From positions 310,001-374,000 of the forward strand of contig NZ_CP022121.1 of assembly GCF_002224645.1 (NCBI RefSeq): a DNA stretch of 64,000 nt. Reading direction: 5' to 3'. The notes beneath the pieces are model-generated. The model saw only the letters and a program-made list of their open reading frames with translations, ran no database searches and was not told the DNA's origin. Below, piece after piece: positions 43,499-56,630 of this stretch. Position 1 is the first letter of the stretch; each line of letters starts with the position of its first letter. The DNA is from Dehalobacterium formicoaceticum (GTDB lineage Bacteria > Bacillota > Dehalobacteriia > Dehalobacteriales > Dehalobacteriaceae). The translations under genes were made by a program, and so were the position numbers.

Positions 43499-44676
43499 GA
43501 TATTATCTCCTCCTGGATAATCTCCAGAACTTCTGTTTTTTCTAAGGCTTCCCGGATCAGTGCTTCAACATCCAATTTTTCTTCCATCATGATGGCCTCT
43601 TCTAAACGGGGACGAATCTTGGGATAATCCGGCAAGAAAATGGTGCAGCAATCTTCATAAGGACGAATGGAAATGTCGAAGGCCTTGATGCTTTGAGAAA
43701 TCTTGATAATCTCTTCCTTATCCATCCCTACCAGGGGCTGGAGCACCGGCATATTGGTAACCTGATTAATAGTATACATACTCTCCAGGGTTTGACTGGC
43801 CACCTGCCCAACACTCTCACCAGTATAGATGGCAAAGGCTTTGTTTTCGGCGGCAATCCGTTCCGCCAAGCGAAACATCATCCGACGCATAATGGTGATA
43901 CCATATTCCTCCCGGCAGTTCTGGCGAATCGCCTTTTGAATTTCCGTAAAATGAACCACATGGAGACGAATCTTGCCGCCCCAAAGGGCTAAAACCTGAC
44001 AAAGATCAATTACCTTTTGCTTCGCCCGTTCACTGGTAAACGGAAAGCTATGAAAATGGACCGCTTCGATAGTGACACCTCTTTTCATTGCCATCCAGCC
44101 GGCGACAGGGCTGTCGATCCCTCCGGACAGCATCAGCACAGCCCGGCCGCTGGAACCCACCGGCAACCCTTTGGCACAGGGAATCACCTGACCGTAAACA
44201 AATGCTCCTTCGCTGCGAATCTCCACTTGGATGGTATGTTCCGGATGGTGCATTTCCGCTTGATAGATATCGGGACTATGAGCAAAAAGATAGGATCCCA
44301 CCGCCTTACTGATTTCCGGAGAAAGCATGGGAAAAGTTTTATCCGGTCTCCGGGTCTCCACCTTGAAAGATCCACCTTGGGGCAGGGCATCATGAAGGAC
44401 TTTTAAAGCAGCTTCCTGAATGGCGGACAAATTCTTCTCCACCTTGATCACCGGACTCACGGAATAAATGCCAAATACTTGCTGCAATCTTTCGATGGTC
44501 TGATCCAAATCATCCCGCACCGGTACCCAGATCCTCCCCCAGGTAGAGATTACTTCCCGGGGTGCCAAGCCTTTGATCCCCCTTTTAATATTTAAGACCA
44601 AGCGATTAATAAACTGAGATTTATTTTTCCCTTTCAAACCCAATTCCCCATAACGCACCAAAATCAATTCGTACAT
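43495..44676 (-). CDS. thiI: ThiI, tRNA 4-thiouridine synthase without rhodanese domain
   Basis: 393 residues: ferredoxin-like and THUMP domains (about 1-165), then a PP-loop ATPase domain with MLSGGIDSPVAGW near 183. The E. coli C-terminal rhodanese domain is absent; a DCC pair (YEDCCTIFLP) lies near 345. In Bacillus a ThiI of this type takes sulfur from a dedicated cysteine desulfurase (NifZ) encoded next to it, and such a gene is directly upstream here. Product: s4U8 in tRNA, possibly thiamin thiazole sulfur too. GGGAGG precedes the ATG. Confidence 0.95.
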   Translation of the reverse strand: MYELILVRYGELGLKGKNKSQFINRLVLNIKRGIKGLAPREVISTWGRIWVPVRDDLDQTIERLQQVFGIYSVSPVIKVEKNLSAIQEAALKVLHDALPQGGSFKVETRRPDKTFPMLSPEISKAVGSYLFAHSPDIYQAEMHHPEHTIQVEIRSEGAFVYGQVIPCAKGLPVGSSGRAVLMLSGGIDSPVAGWMAMKRGVTIEAVHFHSFPFTSERAKQKVIDLCQVLALWGGKIRLHVVHFTEIQKAIRQNCREEYGITIMRRMMFRLAERIAAENKAFAIYTGESVGQVASQTLESMYTINQVTNMPVLQPLVGMDKEEIIKISQSIKAFDISIRPYEDCCTIFLPDYPKIRPRLEEAIMMEEKLDVEALIREALEKTEVLEIIQEEIIS

Positions 44677-44720
44677 AGGTTACCTCCCCTATTTCTCTAC
44701 TCTCTATGTGCAAATAGCAG

Positions 44721-44748
44721 TTTGAAACAAAGAACCGTCCCCTGTTCT
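44721..44748 (-). repeat. GGGGACGGTTCTTTG-type short dispersed element
   Basis: Between nifS and thiI, the minus strand reads AGAACAGGGGACGGTTCT then TTGTTTCAAA. It contains an imperfect inverted repeat (AGAAC and GTTCT). The word GGGGACGGTTC recurs widely as intergenic REP-like sequence in clostridial genomes, from general knowledge; only this copy is in the window. Confidence 0.4.
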
Positions 44749-45913
44749 ACCCCCTGCCGGTAAGCTGCTGTAGTTCCCGCACTGCTTTTCCCACACTCTC
44801 CGCCACCGGCACTACTTCTTCCAATTCATTCATATAGGAAAAACTGAAACGAATCGAACCTTCCATCTCTTCATCCGTCAGGTGCATCGCGGTGAGCACA
44901 TGGCTCAGTTTTCCCTTACGGGCAGAACAGGCTGAACCGGATGAAACATAGATCCCGTCTTGCTCCAGATAATGGAGGAGAACCTCACTTTTGATTCCGG
45001 GAAAAGAGATATTCAAAATATGAGGCGCCCCAGTATCATCAAAATTACTATTGATCTTACAATCCGGAACCTGCTCCTTGATTCTTGACGCCAAGGTTTC
45101 CCGGATGGCCGCCATCTTTTTCACATGTTCTTCCCGATCTTTCATAGCCAGTTCCACAGCCTTACCCAGTCCCACGATGCCCGGGACATTTTCCGTACCC
45201 GATCTCATTCTTTTTTCCTGCCCGCCGCCTTCAACCAAGGCCTTGATCCGGGTTCCTTTGCGCAGATACAATAAGCCGCTCCCTTTGGATCCATGAAGTT
45301 TATGCCCGCTGACAGATAGCATATCGATGCCCCATTTATCGGGAAAGACCGGCAGTTTACCGAAGGATTGCACCGTATCTACATGATAATAGACTTTTTT
45401 ATGATAATCTTTTAAAATCTTCCCCACTTCTTGAATGGGCTGTATGGCGCCAGATTCATTATTGACATGCATCAGACTGACCAGCAGGGTATCATGACAA
45501 AGGAGTTCTTTTAACTCTTCGGTATCGACAACACCGTTTTCCTGCACATGCAGAAAACTAACCCGGAAACCCAGCTCCTCCATATGATCATAAACATTTA
45601 GCACGGAAGGATGCTCTACATTGGAGGTAATGATATGATTGCCCCGGCTTTTATTAGCATGGCAAATGCCTTTGATGGCCATATTGTTACTTTCCGTGCC
45701 CCCGGAAGTAAAATAAATTTCCTCCGGATGCACTTCCAAAGCGGCGGCCAGGATTTTACGGGCATGATTCACGCCCTGTTCTGCTTGAATCCCTTTTTTG
45801 TGCAAAGAAGAGGGATTGCCAAAATTACGGTTCATTGTTTCGTGCATTAGGTCTGCCACCTCCTGATGAACCGGGGTGGTGGCACTATTATCAAAATAGA
45901 TTTCTCTCTCCAT
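44747..45913 (-). CDS. Cysteine desulfurase (NifS/IscS family, NifZ-like partner of ThiI)
   Basis: PLP-dependent enzyme of 388 residues that supplies sulfur from cysteine. Markers: YFDNSATTPVHQEV at the start, TSGGTESNNMAIKG, the PLP lysine in SGHKLHGSKG, and the catalytic Cys in SSGSACSARKGKLSH. The ATG at 45913 has GGAG eight bases upstream. Its stop is UAG. Placed just upstream of thiI, it is probably its sulfur donor rather than the Fe-S cluster IscS. Confidence 0.93.
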   Translation of the reverse strand: MEREIYFDNSATTPVHQEVADLMHETMNRNFGNPSSLHKKGIQAEQGVNHARKILAAALEVHPEEIYFTSGGTESNNMAIKGICHANKSRGNHIITSNVEHPSVLNVYDHMEELGFRVSFLHVQENGVVDTEELKELLCHDTLLVSLMHVNNESGAIQPIQEVGKILKDYHKKVYYHVDTVQSFGKLPVFPDKWGIDMLSVSGHKLHGSKGSGLLYLRKGTRIKALVEGGGQEKRMRSGTENVPGIVGLGKAVELAMKDREEHVKKMAAIRETLASRIKEQVPDCKINSNFDDTGAPHILNISFPGIKSEVLLHYLEQDGIYVSSGSACSARKGKLSHVLTAMHLTDEEMEGSIRFSFSYMNELEEVVPVAESVGKAVRELQQLTGRG

Positions 45914-46009
45914 CACATACACTCCATCTGTCCATTTCTTTTAGTAATATTTTACCCCATTCATTCATGGACGTATTCACAGAATCATAAGTTATGATCC
46001 TTTTGCTTT

Positions 46010-46408
46010 TTAGCTTGGTTTTTTCGCTTCCATTACCTTCGCTGAAGCCTCTGCTGCCACAGTCCCATCATCCAAAATTGCTTGAGCTTCCATCTCATAT
46101 AAACGCCCTTTTTGCCGTACCAAACGACTTCTGAAAGTTACCGGACGACCGATGGGAATCCCCTTCCGATAGCGCACATTCAAAGAAGCGGTAAAGGCAA
46201 CAATACCCTGGGACAAAACGTATCGTGCCGTCACCTCATCTAAAATGGTCGCTGTAATTCCGCCATGTATAATTCCCGGATACCCTTGATGTTCCTCCTT
46301 TGGTGTAAAAACAGTGGTATATTCCCCATGATTATCAAAAAATTCCAATTTTAAACCAATGGGGTTCTTTTTACCGCAGGCAAAACACATCTTATCCATT
46401 TGATCCAT
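46010..46408 (-). CDS. PaaI-type hotdog-fold thioesterase
   Basis: 132 residues. MCFACGKKNPIGLKLEF, GYPGIIHGGITATILDEVTARY (the hotdog central helix with the active-site Asp/Glu region) and LNVRYRKGIPIGRPVTFRS fit the PaaI/4HBT family, which cleaves acyl- or aryl-CoA thioesters. Two Cys near the start could bind metal or just be structural. The ATG at 46408 is preferred over a TTG two codons earlier. Substrate unknown. Confidence 0.85.
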   Translation of the reverse strand: MDQMDKMCFACGKKNPIGLKLEFFDNHGEYTTVFTPKEEHQGYPGIIHGGITATILDEVTARYVLSQGIVAFTASLNVRYRKGIPIGRPVTFRSRLVRQKGRLYEMEAQAILDDGTVAAEASAKVMEAKKPS

Positions 46409-46431
46409 CAGCAAACAACTCCCTTAATGTC

Positions 46432-46464
46432 AAAAAAGTGTTGGATGCAATCCCAACACTTTTA
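46432..46464 (-). terminator. Rho-independent terminator of secG-hppA
   Basis: On the minus strand AAAGTGTTGG and CCAACACTTT form a perfect stem followed by TTT, 13 bases past the hppA stop. Confidence 0.92.
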
Positions 46465-46476
46465 GTGACTTAAATT

Positions 46477-48528
46477 TTAGAGGAACATCGGTGCGAACAC
46501 CAGGGAAATAACCGTCATTAATTTGATCAGGATGTTTAAGGACGGTCCGGAAGTATCCTTAAAGGGGTCACCTACGGTATCCCCATTGACCGCAGCTGCA
46601 TGAGCTTCGGAGCCTTTTCCGCCATGATGTCCTTCTTCAATATATTTCTTGGCGTTGTCCCAGGCACCCCCGGAGTTAGCCATGAAAATGGCCAGTAAGA
46701 ACCCGGTGACTAAGGTACCGGCTAAAACTCCACCCAGAGCTTCTTTACCCAACCCAGGCATTAACCCGACAGCAACCGGCACAACTACAGCAATTAAACT
46801 GGGAATAATCATTTCACGTAATGCGGCAGTGGTAGAAATATCCACACAACGAGCATAATCCGGTTTGGCTGTGCCTTCCATCAAACCAGTGATTTCTCTA
46901 AACTGACGGCGCACTTCTGCGATCATATAACCGGCAGCTCGTCCAACTGCATTCATCGTTAAAGCACAGAAAAGGAAGGGCAGCATCCCGCCGATAAATA
47001 ATCCGACAACAACCTTGGGATCTAAAATATTAATCATTTGCAAATGCACAGCCTGAGAATAAGCAGTGAAGAGAGCCAATGCTGTTAAAGTAGCAGAACC
47101 GATGGCAAAGCCTTTTCCAATGGCTGCAGTGGTATTACCCACAGAGTCCAGTTTGTCGGTGATTTCTCTTACCTTGGGATCCAAATGAGCCATTTCGGCA
47201 ATCCCGCCGGCATTATCAGAAACAGGACCATAAGCATCCACAGCCACAATAATCCCGGTAGTGGACAACATCCCAATGGCCGACATGGCAATCCCATAAA
47301 GACCGCCAAATTGAAAGGCTACGATAATGGCAATGGCAATGACAATGATGGGAAACATGGTGCTCAGCATCCCAGTGGCAATCCCGGAAATAATATTGGT
47401 TGCTGTTCCTGTTTCACAGGATTTAGCAATATCCTTAACGGGCTGGTAATCGGCAGAAGTATAGTACTCCGTAATTTTCCCAATGAGAGTACCTGCAACT
47501 AAACCGGCAATACTGGCCCAGAAAACCCCCGTGTTGGTATAGGTGGCTTCAACACCAAAGGAAACAACGGTAAATGAGTCCGGAAGAATCATCACACAAG
47601 CAAAATATGTACCTACAATTGCCAAGAGACTGGCGGTCATAGTCCCCATATTTAACGCCTTTTGAGGATTTTTCCCCTCACCGGTGCGTACAAATAGCAT
47701 GCCAATAATCGAGGCAATGATTCCGGCTGCAGCTACTAATACCGGAGCTAATACCCCTTCTCCATTGCTGCCAATGCTTAAAGAGGCACCTAAAGCAAGA
47801 GCTGCAATGATAGAACCTACATAGGATTCAAAAAGGTCGGAGCCCATCCCGGCCACGTCCCCTACGTTATCCCCCACGTTATCGGCAATAACTGCGGGAT
47901 TGCGAGGATCGTCTTCAGGAATCCCTGCTTCTACCTTACCAACCAAGTCTGCACCTACGTCAGCCGCTTTGGTATAAATCCCGCCGCCGACACGGCCGAA
48001 TAAAGCTACGGAAGAAGCGCCTAAAGCAAAACCGTTAATAATAGCAAACTGCCCTGGGAATAAAAAGATAACAATACCTAATCCAATAAGGCCCAAACCA
48101 ACAACCGACATTCCCATGACGGCTCCGCCGGAAAAAGCAATATCTAAAGCTTTGTTCATACCCTTGGTCATCGCAGCATTAGTGGTGCGTACATTGGCTT
48201 TGGTGGCCACCCGCATCCCGATATTACCGGCCAATATGGAACAAACCGCCCCGATGACAAAGGGAATCGCGGTGGCAGGATGCATGCTTTCCGGCCCGCT
48301 GGTTGCAAAACCAACAATTGCAATAATTGCAGCCAAAGCAATGACAAAAACAACTAAAACACGATACTCCCTGTTAAGAAAAGCCATCGCCCCTTCATGA
48401 ATAGCATGGGCGATTTCCTGCATACGGGCATTACCCGGTTCCATCTTGTTAATCTTCGCAGCAAGATAGTAAGCAAATAATAACGCAATGACTCCCGTAA
48501 TGGGAGCAGCAAAATACAACGTTTCCAT
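46477..48528 (-). CDS. hppA: Membrane-bound ion-pumping pyrophosphatase
   Basis: About 683 residues, some 16 helices. Hydrolyses pyrophosphate and pumps H+ or Na+. The catalytic loops are seen: [39 protein letters not shown], and [17 protein letters not shown]. The [10 protein letters not shown] segment has Ala where K+-independent enzymes carry Lys, suggesting the K+-dependent class, many of which pump Na+. The frame begins with a TTG at 48549, but an ATG at 48528 gives a typical N-terminus ([12 protein letters not shown]). It lies just after secG. Confidence 0.95.
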   Translation of the reverse strand: METLYFAAPITGVIALLFAYYLAAKINKMEPGNARMQEIAHAIHEGAMAFLNREYRVLVVFVIALAAIIAIVGFATSGPESMHPATAIPFVIGAVCSILAGNIGMRVATKANVRTTNAAMTKGMNKALDIAFSGGAVMGMSVVGLGLIGLGIVIFLFPGQFAIINGFALGASSVALFGRVGGGIYTKAADVGADLVGKVEAGIPEDDPRNPAVIADNVGDNVGDVAGMGSDLFESYVGSIIAALALGASLSIGSNGEGVLAPVLVAAAGIIASIIGMLFVRTGEGKNPQKALNMGTMTASLLAIVGTYFACVMILPDSFTVVSFGVEATYTNTGVFWASIAGLVAGTLIGKITEYYTSADYQPVKDIAKSCETGTATNIISGIATGMLSTMFPIIVIAIAIIVAFQFGGLYGIAMSAIGMLSTTGIIVAVDAYGPVSDNAGGIAEMAHLDPKVREITDKLDSVGNTTAAIGKGFAIGSATLTALALFTAYSQAVHLQMINILDPKVVVGLFIGGMLPFLFCALTMNAVGRAAGYMIAEVRRQFREITGLMEGTAKPDYARCVDISTTAALREMIIPSLIAVVVPVAVGLMPGLGKEALGGVLAGTLVTGFLLAIFMANSGGAWDNAKKYIEEGHHGGKGSEAHAAAVNGDTVGDPFKDTSGPSLNILIKLMTVISLVFAPMFL

Positions 48529-48553
48529 TACTAAATTTATACCCCCCAAATTT

Positions 48554-48781
48554 TTAAAAAGCTATTGAGATCATAAGTGTGATAACCAGGAAACCTATCG
48601 CAAGATAAGCAGTAATTTTGGATAATAGTTCATCCATCCCTTTCTTCTTGCCAAAAAAGGTTTCCGCCCCCCCGGCGATCGCTCCTGACATACCGGCGCT
48701 TTTTCCAGATTGCAAAAGTACAGTTGCAATCAGACCTAAAGAAACCAATACCTGTATAACCATCAAGAACGTTTTCAACAT
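48554..48781 (-). CDS. secG: SecG, protein-export translocase subunit
   Basis: 75 residues with two membrane helices (about 3-23 and 52-74) and the cytoplasmic loop motif [23 protein letters not shown]. Auxiliary subunit of SecYEG. GATGGGGGTG precedes the ATG. The hppA gene follows closely. Confidence 0.95.
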   Translation of the reverse strand: MLKTFLMVIQVLVSLGLIATVLLQSGKSAGMSGAIAGGAETFFGKKKGMDELLSKITAYLAIGFLVITLMISIAF

Positions 48782-48813
48782 TTTTCACCCCCATCTCAAA
48801 AAATATCAATTCA

Positions 48814-48841
48814 TTGTAACATAAATCTTATTATGTTACAA
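48814..48841 (-). promoter_or_regulatory. SecG promoter overlapped by an 11-bp inverted repeat
   Basis: On the minus strand TTGTAA and TACAAT are spaced by 17 bases, a good sigma-A promoter. TTGTAACATAA is followed after six bases by its exact reverse complement TTATGTTACAA, so the whole promoter is one palindrome. This could be an operator or, by chance, only the promoter. Confidence 0.55.
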
Positions 48842-48913
48842 CCAAATGCTTTTTTCTTATATCAATTTAGATGATGCGGTAAAAAAAATCAATCCGGAGA
48901 GGCTGCCTGTGTT

Positions 48914-51791
<2,878 letters not shown>

Positions 51792-51805
51792 GAAGTTTCC
51801 CCCAT

Positions 51806-52552
51806 TCAAAAAAGCAAAATTCGGCTAAAAGTTTCCGCTTTCAGGCTGGCTCCTCCGACCAGGGCTCCGTCAATATCAGGCTTCTCCATCAGCTCCTTGA
51901 TATTCTCTGCCTTGACACTGCCTCCGTATTGCAGGCGAATTTGTTCCGCCATCTCCATACCAAAGAGTTCCTTGAGCACTCCACGAATATGAGTCAACAT
52001 CTTTCCAGCATCATCTGCCGTAGCTGTTTTCCCTGTTCCAATAGCCCAGATCGGCTCGTAAGCCAAGATCAACTGCTCCCCATCCTGGGGAAGAACATCG
52101 GCTAAAGCCTTTCGCACCTGCCCTTCGACCCAGGTTTCTGCAATTCCGGCTTCTCTTTGCTCTAAAGTCTCACCCACACAAAGGATCGGTTTCAGGCCAT
52201 GGTGCAGAGCTGCTTTCACCTTTAAATTAACGGTTTCATCTGTTTCGGCAAAATACTGGCGTCTTTCTGAATGGCCGATAATCACGTATTCACAGCCTAA
52301 TGCTGTGAGCATTAAAGGAGATATTTCCCCTGTAAAAGCCCCTTCATTCTCCCAGTGCATATTCTGGGCACCTACTTTAATCCCGGTTTTCTCCGCTGCC
52401 TGGAGCACGCCGGGCAGATCTACGAAAGGAGGACAAACTACTGCCTCCACCTGATCCTGATGGACTAATTCCTTTAGCTCGTTCACCAGGCTGACCGCCT
52501 GGTCCGGAGTTTTAAACATTTTCCAATTTCCGGCAATGATCGGTTTTCGCAT
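51806..52552 (-). CDS. tpiA: Triosephosphate isomerase
   Basis: 248 residues. GNWKMFKT, EYVIIGHSERRQYF (His electrophile), AYEPIWAIGTGKTA (catalytic Glu) and LQYGGSVKAENI are intact. The ATG at 52552 has AGGAG eight bases upstream and lies one base after the pgk stop. Confidence 0.97.
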   Translation of the reverse strand: MRKPIIAGNWKMFKTPDQAVSLVNELKELVHQDQVEAVVCPPFVDLPGVLQAAEKTGIKVGAQNMHWENEGAFTGEISPLMLTALGCEYVIIGHSERRQYFAETDETVNLKVKAALHHGLKPILCVGETLEQREAGIAETWVEGQVRKALADVLPQDGEQLILAYEPIWAIGTGKTATADDAGKMLTHIRGVLKELFGMEMAEQIRLQYGGSVKAENIKELMEKPDIDGALVGGASLKAETFSRILLF

Positions 52553-52553
52553 C

Positions 52554-53744
52554 TCACTCACTCCTATCTTGTAACACTGCCACCCCGGGCAGCTCCTTTC
52601 CTTCTAAAAATTCCAGGGTTGCTCCGCCACCCGTCGATATATGGGTAATCTTGTGAGCCAGTCCGGTATTTTGTACGGCAGCCACGGAATCTCCTCCGCC
52701 GACGATACTCACAGCCTGGGCTTCGGTCACCGCTCGGGCGATTTCATTGGTACCCTTGGCAAAGGAAGGCATTTCAAAAACCCCCATGGGGCCGTTCCAA
52801 AGTATGGTCTTAGCATTTTTGATAACTTCCCCAAAAGATCCAATGCTTGCCGGACCAATATCCATCGCCATCCAGCCGGCAGGAATCTGATCTGCCGCTA
52901 CCACCTGATGCTTGGCATCGTCAGCGAAAGCTTCCGCTGCCACCAGATCACTGGGCAAAAGAAATGCTTTGCCCTTTTCCGCTGCTTGTTTCATCAAACA
53001 ACGGGCTAAATCAATTTTGTCTGTTTCTACCAGTGATTTGGCCATATCCTTACCCTGGGCTGCTAAAAAGGTATTGGCCATGCCGCCCCCGATAATCAAA
53101 GTATCTACCTTGTTCATCAGGTTTTCGATGACGGCCATCTTATCGGAAACCTTGGCGCCCCCAAGAATGGCGACAAAAGGACGTTCCGGGTTTTCCAGGG
53201 CTTTTCCCATGATGCCAATTTCGCTTTGCATCAAAAGACCGGCGACAGCAGGCAGGAACTCGGCAATTCCCGCTGTGGAAGCGTGGGCTCGATGAGCCGT
53301 ACCAAAAGCATCATTAACGTAAAGCTCTGCCAGTGAAGCCAGTTTTCGGGCAAAGTCCCGATCATTTTTTTCCTCTTCAGGGTAAAAACGCAGATTTTCC
53401 AAAAGAAGCACATCCCCCGGCTGCATCCCGGATATAAGAGCTTCCGGTTCCGGCCCAATGCAATCCTTGGCATAGAGCACCTTACAATCGATTAATTGCC
53501 CTAACCGGTCTGCCACAATCCCTAAACGAAGCTCTTCCTTCACCTGACCTTTGGGACGGCCCAAGTGGGACATCAGGATCACAATGGCACCTTTTTCTCT
53601 TAAATAGCTGATCGTGGGCAATGCCGCTTTGATCCGGGTGTCGTTGGTAATATGGCCATCCTGATCCAAAGGCACATTAAAATCAACGCGCACGATGACC
53701 TTTTTCCCTTTAACGTCCACATCCTGAATTGTTTTCTTATTCAT
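52554..53744 (-). CDS. pgk: Phosphoglycerate kinase
   Basis: 396 residues from ATG 53744 ([18 protein letters not shown]), with GGAGGA immediately upstream; a longer frame lacks an [32 protein letters not shown] and [11 protein letters not shown] are typical. Confidence 0.98.
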   Translation of the reverse strand: MNKKTIQDVDVKGKKVIVRVDFNVPLDQDGHITNDTRIKAALPTISYLREKGAIVILMSHLGRPKGQVKEELRLGIVADRLGQLIDCKVLYAKDCIGPEPEALISGMQPGDVLLLENLRFYPEEEKNDRDFARKLASLAELYVNDAFGTAHRAHASTAGIAEFLPAVAGLLMQSEIGIMGKALENPERPFVAILGGAKVSDKMAVIENLMNKVDTLIIGGGMANTFLAAQGKDMAKSLVETDKIDLARCLMKQAAEKGKAFLLPSDLVAAEAFADDAKHQVVAADQIPAGWMAMDIGPASIGSFGEVIKNAKTILWNGPMGVFEMPSFAKGTNEIARAVTEAQAVSIVGGGDSVAAVQNTGLAHKITHISTGGGATLEFLEGKELPGVAVLQDRSE

Positions 53745-53778
53745 ACTTCCTCCTCCAATTTGAAGCAAGTTAGTCAGG

Positions 53779-54819
<1,041 letters not shown>

Positions 54820-54941
54820 TTATCTAAATAAACTGATAATAGGATAATTTTCCCACATGTCATTATTAATCATTCAACACATAATAAAAAAATCCTGCTC
54901 AAAACTTATTATTATTCTAACTAACTTTTCGTATACATTAA

Positions 54942-54982
54942 TAAAAAAGGGTTTGCTTGATTTCAGTTCAGCGCAAACCCTC
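54942..54982 (-). terminator. Rho-independent terminator after the response regulator
   Basis: On the minus strand GGGTTTGC and GCAAACCC pair across a 16-base loop and are followed by TTTTTTAT, about 20 bases past the stop. Confidence 0.88.
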
Positions 54983-54999
54983 TTTCAGTAAAATTTTGT

Positions 55000-56625
55000 T
55001 TAATTATATTTTATATTGTCCCGGCGATAGCTGATGGGTGTACATCCTTCATTCCGTTTAAAGACCTGACTAAAATATCTGGCATCCCGATATCCCACCC
55101 GGGAGGCGATTTCCGAAACTTGAAAATCCGTATTGACTAATAATCTCCTGGCTTCTTCCATACGTATCTGGGTTAAATACTCGGAAAAACTCCAGCCCTT
55201 CACCTGTTTAAACAAGCGGCTGAAGTAACAGGGACTTAAATAAACCTGATGAGCTACATCCTCTAAACTCAGCTCATTAGGGTGATTTTCCTCCATATAA
55301 TGCACCGCTTTTTCTATCAAGCTGTTATTACGAAAATCCCGGGAAGAGCGCACCCGCGAAACCAATTCCCCTAACCAATCAAGAACGTGATCATAAATCT
55401 TTAATAAGGATTGGGCGGTAATAGCATCTTGATCGGAAGGCATCTTTAAGGCACTGATATCCTCGGCTTTGACGCCTCCTTCCACAGCGGCCCGGGAAGC
55501 CAGAGCTGAAACCTCCAAAAGTTTCATGCGAATATCCCCGGCATTATACCGATTTTCCGGCGGCATATCTGCCCAGAGAAACTGAAAATGCTGCTTTGTT
55601 TTTTCCCAGTCACCCATACGAATCGTCATGGCAATCCCTTTTTCATTCCCCTGTTCTAAAAATATCCCGGAATCATGAGGGGTGGTGACATCATCGGCAT
55701 GAATGACTTGGTCACCTCCATAGATAAGACGAAATTCACCTGCCGTCAGGGCTTCCTGGTGAGAGCGGATAATACCAACAGCATTATTTACGGCCCGTCC
55801 GATCCCGATGGTCACGGTAGCATTGGTCTTGATCCGTACCCGGGAACAGATATCATCTCCTATCTTTTGACCAATTTCACGAATCATCTGGGGCTCCTCT
55901 TCATTATTAAAGGGAAGCAGAATTACGAACTGACCGCTGCCTACAGGGGCAGTCAAGGCGCCTTTCCAATTTTGGAAAATCTTTTGAATAATATCTCCCA
56001 CTTGTTTTTGCAGCACTTGATATTCCAATTCTGAATGATAGGTGGTATTGCCGATTTGCTCGTCAATCCACACATGCATCGCCAGACGCAGGGGTTGATG
56101 AATGCCCAGAAACTCGGCTCTGGTGAAAACTTCCTCAGGATTGGCAAGACTGCCGTTAATCAGATCCATGACAAAGCCTACTCGAATCAAAGGCAGTGCA
56201 TCATTCAAGGTCTCCTGAAGACGTTTCATTTCTTCCTTTGATTTCCGTTCCGTCAACACCTCTGTTTCCAGACGGTCCAATAAAATTAATAGTTCTTGGG
56301 TGTCCACCGGTTTCAACAAATAATCGGATATTCCTAATGAGACTGCTTTTTTGGCATAATTAAACTCCCCATAAGCAGTAATAACAACCATCCGGGTATC
56401 CGGAAGAATCGGTCTTAATATTTTTGTAACTTCCATCCCATCCAAGCCCGGCATGCGAATATCCAAGAGAATCACATCCGGCTTGACCCGGGTGGCGATT
56501 TGCACCGCTTCCTCCCCATCACCCGCTTCTCCTACCACTTGATCTTCCGGTCGGTATTTTTCCAGAATTAATCTGATCCCTTGACGTTCTAAGGGTTCAT
56601 CGTCCACAATTAAAATATTTAACAT
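55000..56625 (-). CDS. Response regulator with C-terminal AraC DNA-binding domain
   Basis: 541 residues, the YesN type. Receiver domain about 1-120 with DDEP (5-9 region), phospho-Asp in VILLDIRMPGLDG, and Lys in YLLKPVDTQEL. A central region (about 140-420) of unknown fold is followed by two AraC helix-turn-helix units (about 430-540: LSLEDVAHQVYLSPCYFSRL and VSEIASRVGYRDARYFSQVF). It lies four bases downstream of the corrinoid-domain kinase and is surely its partner. Targets are unknown. Confidence 0.92.
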   Translation of the reverse strand: MLNILIVDDEPLERQGIRLILEKYRPEDQVVGEAGDGEEAVQIATRVKPDVILLDIRMPGLDGMEVTKILRPILPDTRMVVITAYGEFNYAKKAVSLGISDYLLKPVDTQELLILLDRLETEVLTERKSKEEMKRLQETLNDALPLIRVGFVMDLINGSLANPEEVFTRAEFLGIHQPLRLAMHVWIDEQIGNTTYHSELEYQVLQKQVGDIIQKIFQNWKGALTAPVGSGQFVILLPFNNEEEPQMIREIGQKIGDDICSRVRIKTNATVTIGIGRAVNNAVGIIRSHQEALTAGEFRLIYGGDQVIHADDVTTPHDSGIFLEQGNEKGIAMTIRMGDWEKTKQHFQFLWADMPPENRYNAGDIRMKLLEVSALASRAAVEGGVKAEDISALKMPSDQDAITAQSLLKIYDHVLDWLGELVSRVRSSRDFRNNSLIEKAVHYMEENHPNELSLEDVAHQVYLSPCYFSRLFKQVKGWSFSEYLTQIRMEEARRLLVNTDFQVSEIASRVGYRDARYFSQVFKRNEGCTPISYRRDNIKYN

Positions 56626-56630
56626 CAGAA

